A DNA stretch of 64,000 nt from contig JAKATG010000005.1 in NCBI GenBank assembly GCA_021828105.1, forward strand, positions 186,001-250,000, read 5' to 3'. Made by a program: the position numbers and the translations under genes. Below are positions 1-8,489 of the stretch, piece after piece. Every line of letters starts with the position of its first letter. The stretch's first letter is position 1. Under the pieces are notes generated by a model. The model was not told the origin of the DNA and did no database searches. It was given only the letters and a program-made list of their open reading frames with translations. The DNA is from Taklimakanibacter sp021828105 (GTDB taxonomy: Bacteria > Pseudomonadota > Alphaproteobacteria > Rhizobiales > Aestuariivirgaceae).

Positions 1-251
1 GCCAAGGCGGCGACACCGCCTTCGACCGCGGCGATGCGCTGCTCGAAGGCGTCCTGGGTGGGATTCTGGACGCGGGTATAGATGTTGCCGATCTCCTCCA
101 GCGCGAAGAGGCGGGCGGCGTGGCCCGTGTCTTGGAACTGGTAGGAGGTCGTCTGATAGAGCGGCACCGCAACGGCGCCCGAGACCGGGTCCGAACGATA
201 GGTGCCGCCATGCAGCGCCAGCGTCTCGGGATGCTTGGTGTCGGCAGTCAT
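1..251 (-). CDS. metY: O-acetylhomoserine aminocarboxypropyltransferase (5' part, cut by window edge)
   Basis: Only the first 83 or so codons are present. They read MTADTKHPETLALHGGTYRS and continue with a PLYQTTSY block and a GNIYTRVQNPTQ block. These are the N-terminal signatures of the Cys/Met-metabolism PLP enzymes of the O-acetylhomoserine sulfhydrylase type, cytosolic enzymes that make homocysteine from O-acetylhomoserine and sulfide. The PLP lysine lies outside the window. The start is the ATG at 251. The gene follows a 2OG-Fe(II) oxygenase on the same strand by 26 bases, so the two probably share a transcript. The family call is secure; the exact sulfur or amine acceptor is not. Confidence 0.88.
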   Translation of the reverse strand, partial: MTADTKHPETLALHGGTYRSDPVSGAVAVPLYQTTSYQFQDTGHAARLFALEEIGNIYTRVQNPTQDAFEQRIAAVEGGVAAL

Positions 252-277
252 TTCAGTTCTCCCCTGTGCGTGACTGA

Positions 278-1333
278 TCAATAAGCGGAGGCGACCGTGA
301 GCGCGCCGTCGCGCTCTTTGGGCTCGAGAAGGTCGGCATGGTGGCGACGCGCCACGTCGGGATGGGACCTGAGCCGGCTCTTGAGATAATTCTTGCCGAC
401 ATCGCGGAAGAGCGGGTTCCGCGGATCCTGGGTGACGCCTTGCGCAGCGCGCGCGAGATGCGGCGGCAGATCGAGGACGGGAATGGTGGCGTCGAGCCTG
501 GCACCGAAGAAGAAGGGCACCGAGAGGCGGTCGGCGCCGGCGGGCGGCGAGACGACGCGATGCACATTGGCGCGTAAATAGCCGTTGGACGCCATTTCGA
601 GGACCTCGCCGATATTGATGACGAAGGTCCCCGGGATCGGCGGCGCCGCGATCCAGCCGGACTTGCCCTCGACCTCGAGGCCCGACTGGACGTCCTGGAG
701 GAGGACGGTCACGAAACCGCTGTCCTTGTGGGCGCCGACACCTTGATCGCCGTCGACCTTCTCGCGGCCCGGATAGCGCACGATCTTGAGAAGCTGGTTG
801 GGGGCAGGTTTATAGATTGGCTCGAAGATATCCGCCGGCTGCTCCAGCGCCTCGGCGAAAGCGCGCGTGATGCGGATGGCGAGCGCCGTCACCTGGTCCA
901 GATAGTTGAGGACGATCGGCTTGAGCGAAGGCAGAGCGGCGGGCCATTGATTGGGGCCTTGCAGCCTCGTCCAGGGCGGCGCTGCCGGATCGATCGGGCG
1001 CGCCGGCAATTCGCGGCCGATATCGATCTGCTCGCGCCAGTCGGGCAAGCCTCGCGTATGCTCGAGACCGGCGCGGTTATAGCCGCGGAATTGCGGCGAG
1101 TTCACCATGCCGATGGTGAGCTTGTCTTCCTCCGGCAGCGCGAAGAAGAGACGGGATTGCACCAGCACGTCACGGATCAGGTTTTGCGGGATTCCGTGGC
1201 CCGTGACATAGAAGAAGCCGATGCCATGCGCGGTGGCGCGCAGGTTATCGAGAAAAGCCTGGCGGCTTCCCGCCTTGTCGAGCTCGGCCAGATCGAGAAC
1301 GGGAAGTTTTTCCGGATGGTGATCCCTCGCCAT
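278..1333 (-). CDS. 2-oxoglutarate/Fe(II)-dependent oxygenase, isopenicillin N synthase-like
   Basis: A protein of 351 residues of the isopenicillin N synthase-like dioxygenase superfamily. The N-terminal DIOX_N-type region (about 10-130) has the usual GFFYVTGHGI block. The catalytic jelly roll follows with the iron triad H202-x-D204 (GAHKDSG) and H258 (NVHRV), and the 2-oxoglutarate-binding R269-x-S271. All facial-triad residues are intact, so it should be active. I chose the ATG at 1333 because the family homology begins there; an in-frame start at 1399 would add 22 unrelated residues. It lies upstream of metY on the same strand and diverges from a cupin gene. The substrate cannot be told from sequence. 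Confidence 0.85.
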   Translation of the reverse strand: MARDHHPEKLPVLDLAELDKAGSRQAFLDNLRATAHGIGFFYVTGHGIPQNLIRDVLVQSRLFFALPEEDKLTIGMVNSPQFRGYNRAGLEHTRGLPDWREQIDIGRELPARPIDPAAPPWTRLQGPNQWPAALPSLKPIVLNYLDQVTALAIRITRAFAEALEQPADIFEPIYKPAPNQLLKIVRYPGREKVDGDQGVGAHKDSGFVTVLLQDVQSGLEVEGKSGWIAAPPIPGTFVINIGEVLEMASNGYLRANVHRVVSPPAGADRLSVPFFFGARLDATIPVLDLPPHLARAAQGVTQDPRNPLFRDVGKNYLKSRLRSHPDVARRHHADLLEPKERDGALTVASAY

Positions 1334-1484
1334 GGCGATCCTCGTGCAATTGGGCGTTGCCGGTTGAATCGCATGGGCCGAGCCCAAGGGGCAAAGCACT
1401 TATCCTAAAGGCTTGCTGTAGATTTTTTGAAAGTTGAAAGTGCCGGCGATCTGGCCGACAATTAAGCGAGAAAAAGGAGAAGAA

Positions 1485-1952
1485 ATGCCAGCACCTTGGA
1501 AGCATGACGGCGTGCGCGTCATCCCGGCGGGATCGCTCGACACCAATACGGCCCAGACGCCGGGCATGGACCGGCGTGCCGCCATCAATTTCGCCCGCGT
1601 CGGCGCGCAGAAATTATGGGCGGGAACCGTCACCATCCATGCCAATGCCAAGACCGGCGCGCATCATCACGGGCCGCTCGAGAGCGTCATCTATGTGGTC
1701 AAGGGCAAGGCCCGCATGCGCTGGGGCGAAAAGCTCGAATTCGTCGCCGAGGCAGGCCCCGGCGACTTCATCTATGTTCCGCCCTTCGTGCCGCATCAGG
1801 AGATCAATGCCAGCCCCGACGAGGTGCTGGAATGCGTGTTGGTGCGCAGCGACGGCGAGGCGGTGGTGGTCAATCTCGACATCGAGCCGATCGAGAAGCC
1901 GGAATCGGTCCTGTGGATCGATCCCATCCATCGTCCGCCTACGGAGCAATAG
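1485..1952 (+). CDS. Small cupin-domain protein
   Basis: A single-domain cupin of 155 residues. It shows the first cupin motif (AKTGAHHHGPLESVIYVVKG, metal-binding histidines plus Glu) and the second (PGDFIYVPPFVPHQE, with the final His). With the metal ligands intact it could be a small dioxygenase, isomerase or binding protein. The start ATG at 1485 is preceded by an AAGGAGAAGAA ribosome site, which rules against the in-frame upstream start at 1434. It is transcribed away from the 2OG oxygenase across a 151-base gap and converges with a LysR gene, leaving 4 bases between the stops. The function is unknown. Confidence 0.8.
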   Translation: MPAPWKHDGVRVIPAGSLDTNTAQTPGMDRRAAINFARVGAQKLWAGTVTIHANAKTGAHHHGPLESVIYVVKGKARMRWGEKLEFVAEAGPGDFIYVPPFVPHQEINASPDEVLECVLVRSDGEAVVVNLDIEPIEKPESVLWIDPIHRPPTEQ

Positions 1953-1956
1953 CGCC

Positions 1957-2925
1957 TCAGCTGGCGCGGGCGTGCAAGGTGACGCTCGGCCGGCCGAGAT
2001 CGAGGCGCGGCACGTCGCTGTCCTTGCGGCCGACCTCTTCCCACAGCCAGTCGCGGAAGAACGACACCTTCGGCAGATTGAGCTTCGACTTCGGCGCCAC
2101 GAGATAATAGGCGAAGCCGACCGGGCTGTGGCCGGGGAGCGGCCGCACCAGCCGTCCGCTGGCGATGTCGGCTGCGGCGAGCGTCGACTTGGCGAGCGCG
2201 ATGCCGCGGCCGAGCATGGCCGCCTCGAGCACCATGCTCGACTGGTTGAAGCGAGGGCCGCGGCTCGCATCGATGTCGTGGACGCCGGCGGCGCGCAGCC
2301 ACATCTCCCAGTTCGGGCAGGACGGATCGTTGTCGGGGCTCTCGTCATGCAAGAGCGTGTGGTTCTTGAGGTCGTCCGGCCGCCGCAATGGCGCGCCCGA
2401 GGCGAGCAATTCGGGACTGCAAACGGGAATCAGCGATTCCTGAATCAGCTTTTCCGACATGAGATCGGAATAGCTCCCGGCGCCATAGCGAATGGCGACA
2501 TCGATGCCGTCCTTGGCGAAGTCGCACAGCTGCATGGAAGCATTGACCTTGATGTCGATCTCGGGATGCAGCACCTCGAAACGGTGGAGCCGCGGCAGAA
2601 GCCACTTGGTGGCGAAGGAGGGGGCGACGCTGATCGACAGCGAGCCGGTTTCGCCCAGCGAATCGATCGCGTCCATCGCCGCGGTGAGGAGGGCGAAACC
2701 CTCGCGGATCGAAGGCAGGCCGGCTTGGCCGGCATCGGTCATGATCAGGTTGCGGCCATTGCGCTGGAAGACGGGCATGCCGAGATGATCCTCGAGATGA
2801 CGGATCTGGTGGCTGATCGCGGCCGACGTGACATGCAATTCATCCGCCGCGCCGGCAATGCTGAGATGGCGGGCGGCGGCTTCGAAGGCGCGCAAGGCGT
2901 TCAAGGACGGCAAGGTGCGGGTCAT
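1957..2925 (-). CDS. LysR-family transcriptional regulator, GcvA-like
   Basis: A regulator of 322 residues with an N-terminal winged helix-turn-helix (about 6-65; LNALRAFEAAARHLS, then SAAISHQIRHLEDHLG) followed by a LysR substrate-binding domain (about 90-295). The opening PSLNALRAFEAAARHLS is the form seen in GcvA-type regulators. Its target is not clear, because the neighbouring cupin, 2OG oxygenase and metY are all candidates. A short palindrome with the T-N11-A layout lies 28 bases upstream of the start and may be its autoregulatory site. The C-terminal end runs tail to tail with the cupin gene. Confidence 0.88.
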   Translation of the reverse strand: MTRTLPSLNALRAFEAAARHLSIAGAADELHVTSAAISHQIRHLEDHLGMPVFQRNGRNLIMTDAGQAGLPSIREGFALLTAAMDAIDSLGETGSLSISVAPSFATKWLLPRLHRFEVLHPEIDIKVNASMQLCDFAKDGIDVAIRYGAGSYSDLMSEKLIQESLIPVCSPELLASGAPLRRPDDLKNHTLLHDESPDNDPSCPNWEMWLRAAGVHDIDASRGPRFNQSSMVLEAAMLGRGIALAKSTLAAADIASGRLVRPLPGHSPVGFAYYLVAPKSKLNLPKVSFFRDWLWEEVGRKDSDVPRLDLGRPSVTLHARAS

Positions 2926-2952
2926 GGCAGGCTCCCCGGTTGGTTTTAAACT

Positions 2953-2967
2953 CTATAATGTTTATAG
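2953..2967. promoter_or_regulatory. Candidate LysR box upstream of the GcvA-like regulator
   Basis: The 15 bases form a perfect inverted repeat CTATAA-TGT-TTATAG, which fits the T-N11-A layout of LysR operators. It lies just upstream of the regulator start at 2925. Binding is inferred. Confidence 0.4.
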
Positions 2968-3055
2968 ACTAACTATGATTAATGTTCGAAGTAAAGAACT
3001 TTCTGTAAGAAATAAAGAACAGATTTGGGATATATTCCTCCACACATGGGAAAAG

Positions 3056-3139
3056 CACCCGGCCAGCAGTCTGACCGGGTGTGAAGTCCTAGATCACGAT
3101 CCCTTCAGATCGAAATCGATCTGAAGGGATAACGTGATC
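3056..3139. repeat. Two hairpins in the 2926-3421 intergenic region
   Basis: The 496-base gap between the LysR gene and the esterase gene contains no coding sequence that I can support. It holds a hairpin with arms CACCCGG (3056-3062) and CCGGGTG (3075-3081). It also holds a longer imperfect palindrome at 3092-3139 whose arms share ATCCCTTCAGATCGA and its complement, bounded by GATCACG and CGTGATC. The second is placed like the first module of the RIME-like repeat that follows. The rest of the gap, 3202-3421, shows only the esterase ribosome site. Confidence 0.6.
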
Positions 3140-3153
3140 GGATTCATAGTTTG

Positions 3154-3201
3154 GCGCGTGATCGGACGGAAAACCGGTACCCACTTTTCCTGATCACGCG
3201 C
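3154..3201. repeat. RIME-like palindromic repeat, copy A
   Basis: A 48-base element with perfect 10-base inverted ends (GCGCGTGATC and GATCACGCGC) around the core GGAAAACCGGTACCCACTTT. The same core is found at 17116-17164 and 46084-46131. The layout and core resemble the palindromic intergenic mosaic repeats (RIMEs) of rhizobia. This copy is fully intergenic. Confidence 0.8.
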
Positions 3202-3421
3202 CGAGGAGGAGAATTGCCCCGCAGTATTTTCCGGGGTCATTGCCACGACCGAAAGATTAGCAGCCTTCGCTCAGGCCGGCGTTGAGAAAAATCATGACCA
3301 AAGGAAAGTTATTTTAGCGGGGCAGGAAAGCTAACGGCAGCCGCAAGTTTAGCTCGCTTGCTTCGACTCGTTCGATGCTCAAATCCTGCGCGTATCGCTA
3401 GAGCTCGAGAGGAGGCCCTGT

Positions 3422-4384
3422 ATGCTCGCAGCAACAGCCGAACTGAATTTCCAAACCCGCCTCGATCCGCGTGCCTATCGGTTGATCCCGAAGCTCACCT
3501 TCGCGGGCGATGTCGATAGGCTCGATCCGGCGACGGCGCGGCGCGCCTACAACCTGGCGCGCAAGCCTTATGTCTGGCCGCTCGATACGGTGGGCAATGT
3601 CACATCGATTGCGCGCAATCATGACGGCACGCCGGCCTTGCGCCTGTTCCGGCCGCTGGCACCCTTGTCGCATGAGCGCGACACCTACATCTTCTTCCAT
3701 GGCGGTGGCTGGACGCTGGGCGATCTCGCCACTTATGAGCCGCTGTGCCGTCGGCTGGCGAACCGGCTCGGCGCCAACATCGTCTGGGTCGAATATCGGC
3801 TGGCGCCGGAGCATCCCTATCCCGCCGCCCTCGATGATGCCGTTGCCGCGGCACGCTTCATCTTCAGCCATGCCGGCAGCCTTGGGCTAGATCCCAACCG
3901 CATCTCGCTCTTCGGCGACAGCGCCGGCGCCAATATCGCGGCCGTGCTGGCGCTCCTCAACCGCAAATCGGAGCTCGGCTGGAATTTCGAGCGCCAGATC
4001 CTGATCTATCCTTGCCTCGACCTGACCGCGAGCTACCCTTCGCATCGCACGCTTGGCAGCGGCTATCTGCTGACGCGCGAGATCTATGGCTGGTATCGCA
4101 GGAACTACATAGGGGACCGCGATCCGACCGACTGGCGGATCTCGCCGCTCTTTGCTTCAGGCCTCAAGGATGTCGCGCCGGCCATCATCCTCAGGGCCGG
4201 CTTCGATCCTTTGCGTGACGAGGCTTCGGCCTATGCGCAAAGGCTCGAGCTCGCCGGCGTCCCGGTCCAGGAAATCCACTTCCCCGAGATGCTGCACGGC
4301 TTTCTCACTATGGGCGCGGTGCTGCCGCAAGCCGAAGCGGCGCTGCAGCAGATCGAGCGCGCCATCCGGCGGCTGGAGAGCTAG
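3422..4384 (+). CDS. Alpha/beta hydrolase, hormone-sensitive lipase (HSL) family esterase
   Basis: A protein of 320 residues, the normal size for a bacterial HSL/family IV esterase. The oxyanion motif HGGGW is at 93-97 and the nucleophile elbow GDSAG at 165-169 (Ser167). The acid is probably D263 (GFDPLRDE) and the histidine H293 (MLHGF), so the catalytic set is complete. There is no signal peptide, so it should be cytosolic, acting on short-chain esters or small lactone-like compounds. The ATG at 3422 follows AGAGGAGG. Its stop codon overlaps the stop of the convergent XRE-cupin gene in the sequence CTAG. Confidence 0.88.
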   Translation: MLAATAELNFQTRLDPRAYRLIPKLTFAGDVDRLDPATARRAYNLARKPYVWPLDTVGNVTSIARNHDGTPALRLFRPLAPLSHERDTYIFFHGGGWTLGDLATYEPLCRRLANRLGANIVWVEYRLAPEHPYPAALDDAVAAARFIFSHAGSLGLDPNRISLFGDSAGANIAAVLALLNRKSELGWNFERQILIYPCLDLTASYPSHRTLGSGYLLTREIYGWYRRNYIGDRDPTDWRISPLFASGLKDVAPAIILRAGFDPLRDEASAYAQRLELAGVPVQEIHFPEMLHGFLTMGAVLPQAEAALQQIERAIRRLES

Positions 4385-4956
4385 AGATAGGGCGGCGTGC
4401 AGGCGGCGACCATGACGCAATCCGTATTGCCGACATTACGGAAGCGGTGCGGCTGGTTGGAGCGGAAGAGATAGCCGTCGCCGGCCTTCAGGATCTCGGT
4501 GCGATCGCCGACGGTGAGCTCGATCTCGCCCGAGATGACGACGCCGCCTTCCTCCGCCTCGTGCTTGAGCATTTCGGGGCCCGTCTCGGCCCCGGGCTTG
4601 TAGCGGGTGCGCAGCACCTGCAGCCTGGCGATGCCGCGGCCCGGACCCACTTGCATGATCTCGCAGGCGCCGGCGGCGAGCTGCACGAAGTCGCTCCTGC
4701 GGTAGAAGATCTTCTCCATGCTCGGCAGATCGGGCGCGAAGAACTCCGAGAAGGTGAGCTTCAGCACATCGAGCAGCCGCGCCAGTGTCGCGACCGAGGG
4801 CGCGGTGCGGTTGTTCTCGACATTGGCGACGGTCGCATGAGTGAGCTCGGCGAGCTCCGCGAGCTGCCTTTGTGACAGACCAGCCTGCTCGCGCTTCAGG
4901 CGGAGCGTCTGTCCGACATCGAAATCGCTATTGATCAAGGTGTGTGCCGTCCTCAT
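4381..4956 (-). CDS. XRE-cupin transcriptional regulator, PuuR-like
   Basis: A protein of 191 residues with an N-terminal HTH_3/XRE domain (about 16-70, LRLKREQAGLSQRQLAELAE) and a C-terminal cupin (about 115-185, including HEAEEGGVVISGEIEL and NQPHRFRN). This is the architecture of PuuR, the E. coli putrescine-utilisation repressor. It is the last gene of an ABC operon that resembles PotABCD, and its start overlaps the end of the ATPase gene by 29 bases. A role as ligand-responsive regulator of that operon is likely but inferred. AT-rich palindromes upstream of the first gene (10515-10547) are candidate binding sites. Confidence 0.85.
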   Translation of the reverse strand: MRTAHTLINSDFDVGQTLRLKREQAGLSQRQLAELAELTHATVANVENNRTAPSVATLARLLDVLKLTFSEFFAPDLPSMEKIFYRRSDFVQLAAGACEIMQVGPGRGIARLQVLRTRYKPGAETGPEMLKHEAEEGGVVISGEIELTVGDRTEILKAGDGYLFRSNQPHRFRNVGNTDCVMVAACTPPYL

Positions 4957-6034
4957 TGATGATGCGCCCCGCCTGCACCGGCCAGAGAATCTGCACGGCG
5001 CCGCCGATCGCGGGCCTCAGACCCAAGCGGCTGGTCGGCGTCTCGGCCCGCAATGCCCCGATAGCGGTGCGCATATCCAGAGTCGTGGTGCTGCCGTGAT
5101 ATACACAATTCTCGATCCGAGCGTCCATGACGACATTCCGATCGCCGGTGGCGCTTGAGGCGGCACCTTCAGGCCTTATGTCGATCATCTCCGGGCGCAG
5201 CGAGAAGGCGTGCCGGCCATCGAGCGCCGTCCCGGCGCCGACCGGTATCCATTGCCCGCCGATCCGGGCGCGCGTCCCGCCGCCCGACTGTTCCACCTCT
5301 TCGACGGCGAGAACATTGCTGCGGCCGATGAATTCGGCGACGAAGCGGGTCTTGGGCTTCTCATAGATCTCGTCCGGCGTGCCATATTGCACGATGCGCC
5401 CGTGATTGATGACCGCGATATGGGTCGAGAGCGACAGCGCCTCGTCCTGGTCATGGGTGACATTGACCACGGTGACCCCGACCCTCTGGTGCAGGGCTTT
5501 GAGCTCGTCCTGCAGTCTGGCACGCAATTGCCGGTCGAGGGCGGAGAGCGGCTCATCGAGCAGCAGAAGGTCGGGCTGGTAGGACAGGCAACGCGCCAGG
5601 GCCACACGCTGCTGCTGGCCGCCGGAAAGCTGTGCCGGCCGGCGGTCGGCATAGCGGGCGAGATCGACCAGCGCCAGCGTCTCATCGACCCGCTTACGGA
5701 TATCCTCCGCCTTCCATTTGCGCAATTCGAGCGGGAAGGCGACATTCTGGGCGACCGTCATATGCGGAAAGAGCGCATAGCCCTGGAAGACGATGCCGAG
5801 ATCGCGCTCCTCGGGCTCGAGCGGCACGAGATCGCGCCCCGACAGCACGATCTCGCCCTCGGTCGGCTTCACGAAGCCCGCGATCGCCATGAGGATCGTC
5901 GTCTTGCCCGACCCCGAGGGGCCGAGAAGGGTGAGGAAATCACCCTTGCCGATCGAGAGCGACGCGCCATCGACGGCCGCCGCCGAACCATAGCGCTTGA
6001 CCAGGTTGCGGATCTCGAGAAAGCCTGCCGTCAC
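4928..6034 (-). CDS. ABC transporter ATPase, Pot/Fbp type
   Basis: The nucleotide-binding subunit of an importer, 368 residues. The Walker A motif GPSGSGKTT, signature LSGGQQQR and Walker B LLLLDEPLSALD are all intact, with a C-terminal TOBE-type regulatory domain after about residue 270. I chose the GTG at 6034 (VTAGFLEIRNLVKRYG) because homology starts there and GTGA overlaps the stop of the amidohydrolase gene; a much longer in-frame extension upstream is not family-like. It works with the two permeases and the binding protein of the same operon, which resemble spermidine/putrescine carriers. Confidence 0.88.
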   Translation of the reverse strand: MTAGFLEIRNLVKRYGSAAAVDGASLSIGKGDFLTLLGPSGSGKTTILMAIAGFVKPTEGEIVLSGRDLVPLEPEERDLGIVFQGYALFPHMTVAQNVAFPLELRKWKAEDIRKRVDETLALVDLARYADRRPAQLSGGQQQRVALARCLSYQPDLLLLDEPLSALDRQLRARLQDELKALHQRVGVTVVNVTHDQDEALSLSTHIAVINHGRIVQYGTPDEIYEKPKTRFVAEFIGRSNVLAVEEVEQSGGGTRARIGGQWIPVGAGTALDGRHAFSLRPEMIDIRPEGAASSATGDRNVVMDARIENCVYHGSTTTLDMRTAIGALRAETPTSRLGLRPAIGGAVQILWPVQAGRIINEDGTHLDQ

Positions 6035-7668
6035 GCTTTGGCCTCGCGCCGATAGACCGGGTCGCCCGCAATATAGGTTTCCATGACGCGCAGCCCGTCG
6101 AGCCGCTTCTTGTCCATGGTGAAGATGTCCTCCTCGAGGAGGATGAAGTCGGCGAGCTTGCCGAGGCCGAGATCGCCTTTCAGATGTTCTTCCTTGCCGC
6201 AATAGGCGCCGAGCGTCGTATAAGCCTCGATCGCCTCATAGACGCTGATCGCCTCACGCTGGTCGAGATCGGCGCCGGTGTCGGTGACGCGATTGACCAG
6301 CGAATGGATGCCGCGCAGTGGATTGGGATGGCAGACGGGCGAATCGGAATGGCCGGGCGCCACGACGCCCGCATCGATCATGCTGCGATGCGGCCACATA
6401 TAGCGCATGGCTTCAGCACCGCGATTGCGGCGATAGGCATCGCCCAGGTCATAGGCGAAGCCCGAGGCCGAGGAGCAGATCACCTTGAGGCGCTTCAGGC
6501 GCTGAAGGATCTTAGGGGTCACGTTGCAGCAATGCTCGACCCTCAGGCGGTGATCATCGACGGGGTGATGATGGAGGGCATGCTCATAGGCATCGAGCAC
6601 GAAATCGATGCCGCGGTCGCCGACACCGTCGGCGCCGACCAGGAGGCCCGACTGATGCGCCCTGAGCACGCGCTGCTTGAAGTCCTCGAGCTCATAGAGC
6701 AGCATGCCGCGATTGTCGTCGGGCTCGCCCAGGACCTTCTGGCCGACATAGGGGTCGTAATAGGCGGCGGTGCGGCCGCTGGTCGAGCAGTCGGGGCACC
6801 ATTCGACGCCGGTCAGCCTCACCCATTCATCGCCGAAGCCGGTGCGCCAGCCGGAGCGGATGATCGCCTCGATGAGCTCGTCCTCGCGGCCCGAGGCCAG
6901 GAGGCCGACGCGCATCTTGAGATCGCCCGCCTCGCGCATCTTCTGATAGGCGATGATGCCGTGCGTGGAGCACAGGCTGTTATGGACCGAGGTGATGCCG
7001 TAAGTGGAGAAATCGGCGAACACCTTGACGAGGCCTTGGGCGAAATCGTCGGAAGAGAAATCGGCCTGGTTGTAGTTCACCACCTCATGCGCTGCGGTCT
7101 CGCGCAAAAGGCCGGTGAGCTCGCCGGTTTCGGGATGGCGGTCGAGGCGGCCGAAAGGCGGATCCTGGCTTTCTTTCGTATAGCCCACGAGCTTGAGCGC
7201 AGCACTATTGGCGAAACCCAGATGCGCGTCGCGGCGATAGAGGAAGGCGGGCCGGCCGCCCGCCGCGGCATCGAGCTCGTCCCGGGTCGGATAGCCGCCG
7301 AGGCGCAGATCGTCATAGCGGAAGCCGACGAACCAGCGGTTCCGAGGTGTGCCCTCGGTCGATTTGCGGATGAGCGCGAGGAGGTCTTCCTTGCTTGCAA
7401 GTCCCTCCGACAGGTCGGTCCAGCGGCCGAGCCTCGCGCCATGCATGTCGGGATGGCAGTGGCTGTCGATGAAGCCCGGCAAGACCGTGCGGCCGCGGCA
7501 GTCGATGACCTCGGCATGGGGGGCGAGGTCGCGCATCTCCGCCGTCGTGCCCTGCGCCGCCACGCGGCCGGCGCGGATGGCGAGCGCCTCGACGAAGTGG
7601 CCGTCGCCTTCCATGGTGGCGATCTTGCCATTGATGACGATCTTCTCGATGGGCCGGCTCTTGACCAT
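6031..7668 (-). CDS. Amidohydrolase 3 family protein, YtcJ-like
   Basis: A metal-dependent hydrolase of 545 residues. The N-terminal beta domain (VINGKIATMEGDGHFVEAL) is followed by the metal-binding LPGFIDSHCHPD motif and a TIM-barrel with further conserved HCC and GHSD elements (VAPGHSDSPV). The size and motifs match the YtcJ/amidohydrolase 3 group, whose known members cleave amides or N-formyl groups; no signal peptide is seen. The ATG at 7668 follows GAGGAGCG. It sits between permease and ATPase genes of an import operon, so its substrate is probably the imported compound or a derivative. Insertion of an amidohydrolase in a Pot-type operon is unusual. Confidence 0.82.
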   Translation of the reverse strand: MVKSRPIEKIVINGKIATMEGDGHFVEALAIRAGRVAAQGTTAEMRDLAPHAEVIDCRGRTVLPGFIDSHCHPDMHGARLGRWTDLSEGLASKEDLLALIRKSTEGTPRNRWFVGFRYDDLRLGGYPTRDELDAAAGGRPAFLYRRDAHLGFANSAALKLVGYTKESQDPPFGRLDRHPETGELTGLLRETAAHEVVNYNQADFSSDDFAQGLVKVFADFSTYGITSVHNSLCSTHGIIAYQKMREAGDLKMRVGLLASGREDELIEAIIRSGWRTGFGDEWVRLTGVEWCPDCSTSGRTAAYYDPYVGQKVLGEPDDNRGMLLYELEDFKQRVLRAHQSGLLVGADGVGDRGIDFVLDAYEHALHHHPVDDHRLRVEHCCNVTPKILQRLKRLKVICSSASGFAYDLGDAYRRNRGAEAMRYMWPHRSMIDAGVVAPGHSDSPVCHPNPLRGIHSLVNRVTDTGADLDQREAISVYEAIEAYTTLGAYCGKEEHLKGDLGLGKLADFILLEEDIFTMDKKRLDGLRVMETYIAGDPVYRREAKA

Positions 7669-7691
7669 ATGGCGCTCCTCTTCTTGTGGTC

Positions 7692-8489
7692 TCAAGATTG
7701 CGACGGCGCACGCTTCGCCAGCGTGAGCCTGATGATGACGGCGGCAAGGGTCAAGGCGATCATGACGGTCGAAACGGCGGCGACCGCGGGGTCGACCCTT
7801 TCCATGATGCTCGACCAGATGGTCTGCGGCAAAGTGCGGACCTTGCGGGCGGTGATGAAGAGCACGGTGATGATCTCGTCCCATGAGGTGATGAAGGCGA
7901 AGACGCCACCCGAGACGACGCCCGGCACGATATTGGGCAGGATGATGCGCCAGAGCACGGTGAAGGGACGCGCGCCCAATGAGCGCGCCGCATATTCGAG
8001 CCGGTAATCGAAGCCCGACAGCGCCGCCGAGACGGTGATCATCACCAGGGGCACGCAGATCGTGGTGTGGGCGACGATGACGCCCCACACCGTGTCGAGC
8101 CAGCCGAGGTCGATCCAGGTGCGATAGAAGGCGAGCGCATGGACGATCGAGGGCACGATCAATGGCGCCAGGATCATGAGGCGGAGCAATTGCATGCTGC
8201 GCCCGCCGATGCGCCACATGCCGACGGCGCACAGCGTGCCGATGACGACCGAGAGCAAGGTGGTGACGCTGGCGATGAGAAGGCTCGTCAGGATGCCGCC
8301 GGACCAGCGCCGATCGAAGATCAACGTCTCATAGTGGCGAAGCGACAGCGCATCGCTCGGCAAGGAGAGATAGCGCTCGGGCGTGAAGGAGACCGGGATC
8401 ACCACCAGAAGGGGCGCGATGAGGAACAGCACACCGGCCCAGGCGAGGCCGCGCAGGATGTTGCCGGGGAGCGATTTGGGCCACCTCAT
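7692..8489 (-). CDS. ABC transporter permease, PotC-like
   Basis: An inner-membrane permease of 265 residues with about six hydrophobic segments and the EAA-type cytoplasmic loop (YRLEYAARSLGARPFTVLWR) that couples to the ATPase. The short N-terminus and RYLSLPSDALSLRHYETL region fit PotC-type subunits. Its start overlaps the stop of the preceding permease in ATGA, so the two are translationally coupled. It is followed after 23 bases by the amidohydrolase. Confidence 0.87.
   Translation of the reverse strand: MRWPKSLPGNILRGLAWAGVLFLIAPLLVVIPVSFTPERYLSLPSDALSLRHYETLIFDRRWSGGILTSLLIASVTTLLSVVIGTLCAVGMWRIGGRSMQLLRLMILAPLIVPSIVHALAFYRTWIDLGWLDTVWGVIVAHTTICVPLVMITVSAALSGFDYRLEYAARSLGARPFTVLWRIILPNIVPGVVSGGVFAFITSWDEIITVLFITARKVRTLPQTIWSSIMERVDPAVAAVSTVMIALTLAAVIIRLTLAKRAPSQS

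Noticed and set aside
6184..8007. A 600-codon open frame antisense to the amidohydrolase and permease genes
   Set aside because: Its translation is low-complexity, rich in Ala, Arg, Gly and Asp, with no known motif, and the opposite strand has clear families. It is a GC-rich mirror frame.
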